NCBI GenBank assembly: GCA_019347995.1 | Contig: JAHWKH010000066.1 | Location: 1-9,594 of the forward strand | From: Gemmatimonadota bacterium | Lineage (GTDB): Bacteria; Gemmatimonadota; Gemmatimonadetes; Longimicrobiales; UBA6960 | Length of the DNA stretch: 9,594 bases | Direction: 5' to 3' | In this document: one piece after another, positions 1 to 5,296 of the stretch | Position numbering within the stretch: the first letter of the stretch is position 1 | Layout of the letters: each line of letters opens with the position of its first letter | The notes under the pieces: model-generated | Databases searched by the model: none | Seen by the model: only the letters and a program-made list of their open reading frames with translations | Told to the model about the DNA's origin: nothing | Made by a program: the position numbers and the translations under genes

Positions 1-252
1 GTGGAGCTGGAGTGGGTGGAAGCTGACGCCGAGGACCTGCCGTTTCCGGATGCCGAGTTCGACGTGGTGCTGTCCTGCGTGGGTGTCATGTTTGCCCCGC
101 ATCACCAGAAGAGCGCCGACGAACTGCTGCGGGTGTGCCGCCCGGGCGGCACCATCGGCCTGATCAACTGGACTCCGGAAGGCTTCATCGGGCAGATGCT
201 TGCGGCCATGAAGCCGTTCGCTCCCCCGCCCCCGCCCGGAGCTCAGCCTCCG
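1..252 (+). pseudogene. class I SAM-dependent methyltransferase, internal fragment, 3' end lost
   Basis: The reading frame is open from the first base, so the gene begins upstream of the window. About 84 residues look like a Methyltransf_11-type enzyme, which transfers a methyl group from S-adenosylmethionine to an unidentified substrate. Visible landmarks are the acidic post-II segment DAEDLPFPDAEFDVVLS (about residues 9-25), GVMFAP, and the post-III segment RVCRPGGTIGLINWTPEGF (44-62). The glycine-rich SAM motif I would lie upstream. Similarity fades after GAQPP (residues 80-84). Relatives that I recall continue with a Leu-Trp-Gly segment and roughly 100 more residues. Here the frame instead runs antisense through the convergent SusD gene to a TAG at 1123-1125, giving arginine- and serine-rich low-complexity sequence. 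I therefore read it as 3'-truncated, by a deletion or rearrangement or by an assembly join. A fused protein ending at 1125 is possible but unlikely to be functional. Confidence 0.6.
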
Positions 253-1565
253 CACGTACCCACGATGTGGCAGTTGGAGATGCGCTCGTTCTCCGTGATG
301 GGGAGGAAGGTGCCGGGTCGGCGGGTGTCGGCCGTGGCCTGCCAGCGCGGGTCCACCTCTCCGAAGCGGTACAGGTCCGCGAGCCGCCGCCCCTGGAGGA
401 ACAGCCCCACCCGGCGCTCGTGCCGCAGCAGCGCCGCCGCGTCGATGCGGCCGCCGCCCGGAGCCCTGCCGTCCAGGGCCCGCACCGCATCGAGCTGGCG
501 CGCGCCCTCCGCGTCGTCGCCCGCGGCCAGCGCCGCCTCGGCCACGATCAGCCGGAGCTCCCGCGCGGAGACCACCGTGAGCGACGGGTACTCTCCCCCC
601 GCGAGGAAGGCGTCCAGCACGGCGTCCAGCGCCGCGTCGGGCACCCCCTCCACGGGATCCAGGAGACGGACGCCGGCGACCCGCTTCCCGTCCATTGTCG
701 GGACGGCGTACGCGGTGTCCACGCGGAACTCCTGGCGCACGTTGACCAGGGAGCCCACCTGGTTGCCCACGGTGCCGGCCCCGTATCCGAAGCGCAGCGC
801 CCAATCCGGCTCGGGCAGGCGGGACAGGGCGGCCAGCGCGTCGGCCGTGGCGCCCGGGTCGGCCACCAGGGGCCGCGCCGGCGTGGAGCCCGCGGGGTTG
901 AGCGTCGTCCAGACGGCCCTGGCGTGCAGCGCGCGAGCCCTCTGGGCCAGCAGGGCCACCTCCAGGTCGGCGCGCCCCACCTCCCGCGCCACGTCCAGGC
1001 CGCGGCCCAGGTACTCCGCCGCCCGGTCGTACAGCTCCACCATGCGCGCCTCCCCCAGCGGGGGTGCGGCCCGTGTGCGGTCGGAGATCACGAAGTCGTC
1101 GAAGGCGTCGGCCACCGCGGTATAGATCACGCCGCCGTACAGATACGCCCGGGCCAGCTCCGCCCGATCGGGAAGCGTGCCGGCGGCGTCGAAGCCCTCC
1201 AGCAGGCGGATGGCCTCGTCGGACTGGAAGCGCGCCTCCGCCACGAAGGGGAACGCGTTGTTGCTGAACTCGTTGACCGGGTTGGCCACGAATCCGGCGT
1301 CCAGCTCCACCCCCGAGTCCAGCGTGCCGATGGCCGTGAGCTCGTCGCCGGCCAGCGAGAGCGGGACCAGCAGGTAGCCCAGCGCTCGGGCCACGGTGGC
1401 CTCGGCGCCGTTGACCAGCGCGGACGCGGCCTGCGCCCGCTCCAGGTCCTCCTGGACCAGCTGGTTCGGATTCTCCACGTCGAAGATGCCGTCGCAGCCT
1501 CCCGCCGCCGCGGCCAGCGCGAAGGCGAGGGCGGCGCGGCGGATGCTTCCGTCGATGTGCGTCAT
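243..1565 (-). CDS. SusD/RagB-family outer-membrane nutrient-binding lipoprotein
   Basis: This 440-residue protein is the probable surface-exposed partner that captures ligand and covers the SusC pore. Its N-terminus is a lipoprotein signal: a short basic start (RR at 9-10), an Ala/Leu-rich core and a lipobox ending A-G-G-C with the lipidated Cys at 24. The mature start, DGIFDVENPNQLVQEDLERA, is typical of the SusD-like proteins in Gemmatimonadota-type genomes. Alpha-helical TPR-like stretches follow (about 105-220 and 330-365). The C-terminal block HERRVGLFLQGRRLADLYRF (382-401) matches the family's RE-x-x-x-EGRR-x-x-DLRR signature. The ATG at 1563-1565 has an AGGAG 7 nt upstream, which overlaps the stop of the SusC gene, so the two are very probably translationally coupled. 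Length is slightly short for the family. The tail SNCHIVGTCGG lacks the usual Asn-Pro-Asn ending, and its last codons lie within the methyltransferase fragment, so the end may have been remodelled. The ligand cannot be told from sequence. Confidence 0.9.
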   Translation of the reverse strand: MTHIDGSIRRAALAFALAAAAGGCDGIFDVENPNQLVQEDLERAQAASALVNGAEATVARALGYLLVPLSLAGDELTAIGTLDSGVELDAGFVANPVNEFSNNAFPFVAEARFQSDEAIRLLEGFDAAGTLPDRAELARAYLYGGVIYTAVADAFDDFVISDRTRAAPPLGEARMVELYDRAAEYLGRGLDVAREVGRADLEVALLAQRARALHARAVWTTLNPAGSTPARPLVADPGATADALAALSRLPEPDWALRFGYGAGTVGNQVGSLVNVRQEFRVDTAYAVPTMDGKRVAGVRLLDPVEGVPDAALDAVLDAFLAGGEYPSLTVVSARELRLIVAEAALAAGDDAEGARQLDAVRALDGRAPGGGRIDAAALLRHERRVGLFLQGRRLADLYRFGEVDPRWQATADTRRPGTFLPITENERISNCHIVGTCGG

Positions 1566-1570
1566 GTCGG

Positions 1571-1577
1571 TTCTCCT
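1571..1577 (-). promoter_or_regulatory. SusD ribosome binding site overlapping SusC stop
   Basis: The minus strand reads TAGGAGAA, with the TAG stop of the SusC gene (1576-1578) forming the first bases of the Shine-Dalgarno AGGAG (1573-1577). The spacing to the SusD ATG is 7 nt. The overlap suggests that ribosomes finishing SusC re-initiate on SusD, which keeps the two partners in proportion. Confidence 0.85.
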
Positions 1578-4500
1578 AGAAGCCCAGCGTGGCGGAGACG
1601 CTGAGGCGGCGCGGCAGCGCGTAGCCCCAGGCGTCCACGCCCGACAGGAAGTTGTTGGTCAGCTCGCTGCCGCTGGCGCCGCGGCCGATGGCGTTCAGCT
1701 CCGGGTCCACGCCGCCGTAGCGGGTCCAGAGGGCGAGGTCGCGGCCCGCCAGGGTCAGCTCCAGCGACTGCGCCCCCAGCCGCTCCACGAAGCGCGCGGG
1801 GAGCGACCAGATCAGGCTCACCTCGCGCAGCCGCAGGAAGTCGGCGGGCTCGATCTCACCGAGGCCGTCCTGGGGCGAGAGCGCGGCCAGCTCCCGGGCC
1901 CACACCCGCGCCGCGTCCAGGCGCTGCTCGGCCGTGGAGGCCGGGTTCAGCAGCGTGGCCTCCACCTCGGCCGAGCGGCGCACGTTGCGCCCCGAGCCGG
2001 GGCTCGAGCGCTGGAAGGCGCCGGTGAGGTTGTGCACGTGCACCTCCCCGACCCTGTACTCGAACAGGGTGGAGAGGCGCAGCCCCCCGGACACGGAGAG
2101 CGTGCCGCCGAAGCTCCCCTGCCAGTCGGGCGTGGGCTTGCCCAGGTAGTGGTCCAGGAGGTCGCCGTCGCCGTCCTCGTCGGCCAGCAGCACCCGCACC
2201 TCCTCGGGCGCCCGGGGCTCGGCCAGGAACGCCAGCAGCTCCGCGTCCGAGTCGGCCACGCCGTCCCGGTTCACGTCGGTGGGGTTGGCGGCGTCCACCA
2301 GCTTCGGGCCGAAGAACGCGCCCGGCGCGTAGCCTTCCTTGAGCCAGATGCGGTAGCGGAAATAGCCCACCTTGAGGGGTGGCGCGCCGCCCAGGTCGGT
2401 GATGCGCTCGCGCAGGAACGAGGCGTTGGCGAAGAGGTCCAGGGACAGCCCCGGGCGGCTCACCGCCGTGCCGGTGAGGCCGGCCTCCACGCCCCACGCC
2501 TCCATCGCACCGATGTTGTCGAGCTGGGGGGCGCGGAAGCCCCCGGAAGGGGCGAACTGGCGGTCCACCAGCAGGTCGCGCACGGTGCGGTTCCAGTAGG
2601 TGACGTCCAGGCCCAGCCGGTCGTGCAGCAGGCCCACCTCCGCTCCCAGCTCCCATTCGGTGGAGACCTCGGGCCGCAGGTCCGGGTTGCCCAGGTTCGA
2701 CGGCGCCACGCCGGCCCCCGTCTCCGAGGCCAGCGGGGAGAACGTGGTGAGCCGGTCGAAGGCGCCGGGCTGCAGGCCCGACCGGCCCACGGCCGCGCGC
2801 AGGCGCAGCGACGAGACGCCGAGGGGGGCGTCCCAGCCGGGCAGGTCGCCGGGCACCACCGAGAGGCTGGCCTTCGGATAGAACGCGCCGCCCGCCCGGT
2901 CGGCGAAGGCGCTGTGCCGGTCCCAGCGCCCGCCCACGGTGAGGAACACCCAGTCTTCGAAGCCGAGCTGCTCCTGCGCGAAGACGCCGCCGCTCACCTC
3001 CTCGAGGCGCGACTCGCTAAGCGTCTGGACCGCGCCGGCGCCGGCGACCTCCAGGCCGGGGCCGCTGAAGCGCTCCCCGGTGCCGCCCAGGACCCGCGTC
3101 TCGCCCCGCACCTGCTGCGCGCCCACCACCAGCGAGCTGGTCCACGCCTCCGAGAGGGCGCGGCTCCAGCTCGCCTTCACGTCGACGGTGAGCTGCCTGT
3201 GGTTGCGGTCGCTCACGGTGCGCGAGCCCAGGACGTCTCTCCGGGTGACGCCGTCCACGTTCCAGCCGAACGGGAGGAAGTAGGTGTCCTGCTGCCCCAC
3301 CACGTCCACGCCGGCGGTGGCGTCGACGCGCAGCTCGGCGAGGGGCGTCCAGCCGGCGGCCAGGCTTCCGGCGAAGCGCCGCACGTCCTGCTCGGTGAAG
3401 AGGTGCAGCACCTCGCGCACGGTCGTGAAGACCGGATCACCGGTGGGGTTGCGGGCGTTGGCCAGCTCCGGCTTGCTGCGGATGACCGAGGTGGTGGGGC
3501 CGTAGATGTTGTTGTTGTTGTTGGGGACGGTGAGGGCGCTCTCCGTGTAGAGCGAGCTGGCGCGGAGCTGCAGGTCGGGCGCGGGCACGAACGAAAGGCT
3601 CGCCTGGAGCTGGGCCCGTCGCGCCCGGTCCGAGGCGCGCTCCAGCCCCGTCTCGTCCGGCACGAAGCCGTCGGCCGTGAAGGGGCCGTCCTCGTTCTTC
3701 AGGCGGCCGGACACGAAGTACGTCACCTGGTCGCTGCCACCGCCCACCGAGAGGGTGGACGTCGTGCTCCTGCCGGTCTCGAAGAGTGTCGGCACGAGGT
3801 CCACCTCGAAGACCTCCCAGGGGCGGATCTCCTGCCCCCAGAAGGCGCTCAGGCTGTCGGCGCGCGCCCGGGTGCGGGCGAAGCCGGCGTGGGGCTGGTA
3901 GCGACCCGCCGGATAGCGCGAGAGCCCCTGCTCCATCTCGAGGGTCCAGCGCGGCTCCCCGGCCGAGCCCTTCTTCGTGAAGATCTGGATGACGCCATTG
4001 GACGCCTCCGTGCCGTACAGCGTGGCGGCCGCGGCGCCCTTGAGGATCTCGATGCGCTCGATGGCCGCCGGATTGATGTCGTCCAGTCGCGAGGGCGAGC
4101 CTCCTCCGCCGCCGATGCCGCCGCTGAACCCGCCGCCGTTGTCCACGCGCACCCCGTCGATGTAGACGATGGGCTCGTTGGACTGCGAAAGGCTCCCCGT
4201 GCCGCGGATGCGGATGCGGGCCCCCTCGCCCACGAGTCCGCCGGAAGGCAGCCCCACCACGCCGGGGCTCCGCCCCTGCAGCGCCTCGGACAGGGTGGAG
4301 ACGGGCGCCTCGTCCAGCGTCCGGGCACCGATGGTCGCGACCGTGTTGCCCAGCTTGCGACGCTCCGTCGCCACGCCGGTCCCGGTCACCACGATCTCGT
4401 CCAGGGCGATGGCGGAGGAGGCCAGCTCGACGTCGACCCGCGCCGTCTCGCCGGCGACGATCTCCACCGTCCGGGTGGCGGCGGCGTAGCCCAGGCTCTC

Positions 4501-4749
4501 CACGCGCAGGGTCCAGGAGCCCGGGGGCAGACCCTCCAGGCGGTAGGCGCCGGAGCGGCCGGTGAGGGCGCCCCGGTTCAGCTCGGGCAGGAACACCTGC
4601 ACGGAAGCCAGGGGCCGGAGCGCTCCGGCCTCCCGGACGGTGCCCGCGAGGGCGCCGGACTCCTGGGCGGCCACGGAGGCGGGGAGGAGGAGCGCCGCCG
4701 CGAGGATCGACCTCGAGGCGCCGCGCCGGAACGGTATGGGGATGTCCAT
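1576..4749 (-). CDS. SusC/RagA-family TonB-dependent outer-membrane transporter
   Basis: This is a 1057-residue TonB-dependent receptor that would import a ligand handed over by the SusD protein. I chose the ATG at 4747-4749 because AGGAG lies 10 nt upstream and a signal peptide follows at once (RR at 8-9, hydrophobic core 14-26, cleavage after ASVAA-Q). Starting 24 codons earlier, at 4821, would put the start inside a terminator hairpin. Domains in order: a CarboxypepD_reg-like beta-sandwich (about 33-112, with GAYRLEGLPPGSWTLRV); a TonB-box-like LDEIVVTGTGV (116-126); a plug (about 130-262) with IRIRGTGSLSQSNEPIVYID and ERIEILKGAAAATLYGTEAS; then a beta-barrel ending in Phe (SVSATLGF). Two Asp-rich, EF-hand-like loops (near 823-836 and 853-869) are of the kind often seen in SusC extracellular loops. 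A run of five Asn lies near residue 410. Length is normal. SusD follows 10 nt downstream. The long leader upstream (4750-5099) indicates conditional transcription. Substrate unknown. Confidence 0.94.
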   Translation of the reverse strand: MDIPIPFRRGASRSILAAALLLPASVAAQESGALAGTVREAGALRPLASVQVFLPELNRGALTGRSGAYRLEGLPPGSWTLRVESLGYAAATRTVEIVAGETARVDVELASSAIALDEIVVTGTGVATERRKLGNTVATIGARTLDEAPVSTLSEALQGRSPGVVGLPSGGLVGEGARIRIRGTGSLSQSNEPIVYIDGVRVDNGGGFSGGIGGGGGSPSRLDDINPAAIERIEILKGAAAATLYGTEASNGVIQIFTKKGSAGEPRWTLEMEQGLSRYPAGRYQPHAGFARTRARADSLSAFWGQEIRPWEVFEVDLVPTLFETGRSTTSTLSVGGGSDQVTYFVSGRLKNEDGPFTADGFVPDETGLERASDRARRAQLQASLSFVPAPDLQLRASSLYTESALTVPNNNNNIYGPTTSVIRSKPELANARNPTGDPVFTTVREVLHLFTEQDVRRFAGSLAAGWTPLAELRVDATAGVDVVGQQDTYFLPFGWNVDGVTRRDVLGSRTVSDRNHRQLTVDVKASWSRALSEAWTSSLVVGAQQVRGETRVLGGTGERFSGPGLEVAGAGAVQTLSESRLEEVSGGVFAQEQLGFEDWVFLTVGGRWDRHSAFADRAGGAFYPKASLSVVPGDLPGWDAPLGVSSLRLRAAVGRSGLQPGAFDRLTTFSPLASETGAGVAPSNLGNPDLRPEVSTEWELGAEVGLLHDRLGLDVTYWNRTVRDLLVDRQFAPSGGFRAPQLDNIGAMEAWGVEAGLTGTAVSRPGLSLDLFANASFLRERITDLGGAPPLKVGYFRYRIWLKEGYAPGAFFGPKLVDAANPTDVNRDGVADSDAELLAFLAEPRAPEEVRVLLADEDGDGDLLDHYLGKPTPDWQGSFGGTLSVSGGLRLSTLFEYRVGEVHVHNLTGAFQRSSPGSGRNVRRSAEVEATLLNPASTAEQRLDAARVWARELAALSPQDGLGEIEPADFLRLREVSLIWSLPARFVERLGAQSLELTLAGRDLALWTRYGGVDPELNAIGRGASGSELTNNFLSGVDAWGYALPRRLSVSATLGF

Positions 4750-4759
4750 GCTATCGCTG

Positions 4760-4764
4760 CTCCT
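4760..4764 (-). promoter_or_regulatory. SusC ribosome binding site
   Basis: The minus strand reads AGGAG followed by 10 nt and then the ATG at 4747-4749. The site lies just 3' of the T-tract of the terminator at 4778-4810, so it is transcribed only if that terminator is read through. It decides the SusC start: the in-frame ATG at 4819-4821 has no such site and is folded into the leader. Confidence 0.8.
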
Positions 4765-4777
4765 GGTGCTTTGAATG

Positions 4778-4810
4778 AAAAAGGCCCTCTCTCCGGGCGG
4801 AGAGAGGGCC
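4778..4810 (-). terminator. strong intrinsic terminator in the SusC leader (attenuator terminator, T2)
   Basis: The minus strand holds a perfect 12-bp stem, GGCCCTCTCTCC (4799-4810) against GGAGAGAGGGCC (4783-4794), with a 4-nt loop. It is followed directly by TTTTTC (4778-4782 and on). This is a textbook rho-independent terminator pointing toward SusC, ending 28 nt before the SusC start. On the plus strand no T-tract follows, so it is not a plus-strand terminator. Placed between promoter and gene, it must be conditional, or SusC would hardly be expressed. Confidence 0.9.
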
Positions 4811-4892
4811 GGGCGGGCCACCGTGTCCTGGTCTGCTCACCTCATGGTGATGTCCATGCGCGAGCACGCCCGTCCGTCTCTCCCGCGGGAGA
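4783..4892 (-). promoter_or_regulatory. ribosome-mediated transcription attenuator (protector, antiterminator, terminator)
   Basis: Three mutually exclusive structures can be drawn on the minus-strand RNA. Protector: the palindrome TCTCCCGCGGGAGA (4879-4892) folds on itself. Antiterminator: 4867-4883 (GGAGAGACGGACGGGCG) pairs with 4799-4815 over 15 of 17 positions, with single C-C and A-G mismatches; this captures the entire 5' arm of the terminator. Terminator: 4783-4810 plus its T-tract. The first antiterminator strand lies in codons 20-25 of the short Met/Cys leader frame, just after the Met/Cys run (codons 6-15). A ribosome paused on the run would block the protector and leave 4867-4883 free, favouring read-through. 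A ribosome that passes covers 4867-4883 and lets the terminator form. The pairing is seen directly; the control logic is inferred by analogy with amino-acid operon leaders. Confidence 0.75.
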
Positions 4893-4940
4893 TCCGCACC
4901 GACACATGCAGCACATCATCATCATCGTGAGCGCCTTCAT
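4842..4940 (-). CDS. Met/Cys-rich 32-residue leader peptide upstream of SusC
   Basis: This short frame begins MKALTMMMMCCMCRCG and ends at a TGA (4842-4844). Codons 6-15 are four Met, two Cys, Met, Cys, Arg, Cys, a composition far from chance in such GC-rich DNA. The ATG at 4938-4940 has a GGAAGAG ribosome site just upstream (4943-4949). The second half (from residue 17) is ordinary and carries the antiterminator strand in its codons. The frame sits between terminator T1 and terminator T2 of the SusC leader. I read it as a regulatory peptide whose translation senses Met/Cys supply, or whose thiol and thioether run senses a soft metal such as Cu(I). The only analogy I recall is the Cys-motif upstream frame that governs a TonB-dependent transporter gene in Bordetella in response to copper. 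An in-frame GTG at 5049-5051 would extend it to 69 residues but has no ribosome site. It has no signal peptide and is not recognised as a known family. Confidence 0.65.
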   Translation of the reverse strand: MKALTMMMMCCMCRCGSPAGETDGRARAWTSP

Positions 4941-4942
4941 GT

Positions 4943-4949
4943 CTCTTCC
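4943..4949 (-). promoter_or_regulatory. ribosome binding site of the Met/Cys leader peptide
   Basis: The minus strand reads GGAAGAG, then AC, then the ATG at 4938-4940. The GGA core is 6 nt from the start codon. It supports initiation at this ATG rather than at any of the four ATG codons of the Met run. Confidence 0.6.
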
Positions 4950-4969
4950 GTGACCAGGGTCCAGGACAC

Positions 4970-5002
4970 AAAAAAACCTCCGGGCGACATCCGCCTGGAG
5001 GT
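4970..5002 (-). terminator. first intrinsic terminator in the SusC leader (T1)
   Basis: On the minus strand ACCTCCAGGCG (4992-5002) pairs with CGCCCGGAGGT (4976-4986) around a 5-nt loop, with one A-C mismatch. Seven T follow (4970-4976, the first shared with the stem). It is oriented toward SusC and lies about 62-95 nt after the expected transcription start. It would produce a short RNA of about 95 nt if it acts constitutively, or a first checkpoint if conditional. On the plus strand the stem is preceded by the A-run and not followed by T, so it does not serve the other direction. Confidence 0.85.
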
Positions 5003-5049
5003 GGTCTTCCCAGGGCGGTTTAGCAGTTGTTGACGCGGATGCAATCGCC
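4983..5049 (-). promoter_or_regulatory. candidate alternative pairings competing with terminator T1
   Basis: Two pairings would prevent T1. First, CCGCCCTGG (5010-5018) can pair with CCAGGCGG (4991-4998): 8 bp with one bulged C and an 11-nt loop, taking most of the T1 5' arm. Second, GGCGATTGCATCC (5037-5049) can pair with GGATGTCGCC (4983-4992): two 5-bp helices with a 3-nt bulge, taking the T1 loop and inner arms. In GC-rich DNA such matches arise by chance more easily than the 15-pair match seen for T2, so this is a weaker case. Confidence 0.4.
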
Positions 5050-5059
5050 ACAAATCGCC
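5043..5059. repeat. 7-bp direct repeat with 10-bp period just inside the SusC transcript
   Basis: The plus strand carries AATCGCC at 5043-5049 and again at 5053-5059, one helical turn apart. The repeat lies from about 5 to 21 nt after the predicted SusC transcription start. The phasing fits a dimeric or tandem regulator site, but the units are short and no regulator gene is present in the window. Confidence 0.3.
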
Positions 5060-5070
5060 GCGGTCCGAAG

Positions 5071-5099
5071 AGGCTAATGGAGCCCCGGCGGAGTGTCAA
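5071..5099 (-). promoter_or_regulatory. sigma70-type promoter of the SusC-SusD operon
   Basis: The minus strand has a perfect -35 box TTGACA (5094-5099), a 17-nt spacer, and TAGCCT (5071-5076) as -10 box, matching the TAnnnT core. The expected transcription start is near 5064. The 5' untranslated region to the SusC ATG is then about 315 nt and contains two terminators and the Met/Cys leader frame, which explains why it is so long. Confidence 0.7.
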
Positions 5100-5144
5100 C
5101 CGGCGGCGGCGCTCGCCCCGATTTCCCGGCTCCGGACGACCGCC

Positions 5145-5175
5145 TTGGCGCGGGCGCGTGGCTTCGTGGTATATA
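5145..5175 (+). promoter_or_regulatory. weak candidate promoter for the permease gene
   Basis: TTGGCG (5145-5150) and TATATA (5170-5175) are separated by 19 nt, longer than ideal. TATATA is the only AT-rich hexamer in this very GC-rich stretch, about 120 nt upstream of the permease ATG. It is divergent from, and about 45 nt away from, the SusC promoter. The rest of 5176-5296 shows nothing recognisable. Confidence 0.35.
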
Positions 5176-5296
5176 GGGTCGGCTCGATGGCCACGGCCGG
5201 CCTCGTCACCCGTATCCGGGGACCGGCTCCGCGAGGCCCGAACCGTACCGGCATCGCAGACCCCGGACGCCCCCGACCCCCACCCCCGCACGCCCC

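Noticed and set aside
253..1125. Extension of the methyltransferase frame to the TAG at 1123-1125
   Set aside because: The sequence turns into an antisense reading of SusD with Ser/Arg/Ala low complexity. It is not counted as part of a functional protein.
2142..2280. EF-hand-like Asp-rich motifs in SusC as a special calcium switch
   Set aside because: Similar D-x-N/D-x-D-G loops are common in SusC-family barrels, so they are noted in the gene entry only.
3504..3523. GTT microsatellite coding for five Asn in SusC
   Set aside because: It is too short and in frame. It is a simple coding run in a probable loop, with no sign of phase variation.
4750..4821. 24-residue N-terminal extension of SusC starting at 4821
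   Set aside because: The extension is encoded by the terminator hairpin and T-tract, and it would bury the signal peptide. The ATG at 4749 has a ribosome site and a signal peptide at once.
1396..4953. Plus-strand open frame of 1185 codons opposite SusC
   Set aside because: It is an antisense shadow of the GC-rich SusC gene: it is low-complexity, rich in Ala, Gly, Arg and His, shows no domain pattern, and spans the regulatory leader.
4842..5291. Longer minus-strand frame running into the Met/Cys leader from 5291
   Set aside because: It would start upstream of the SusC promoter and run through T1. Only the part from the ATG at 4940 has a ribosome site and lies in the transcript.
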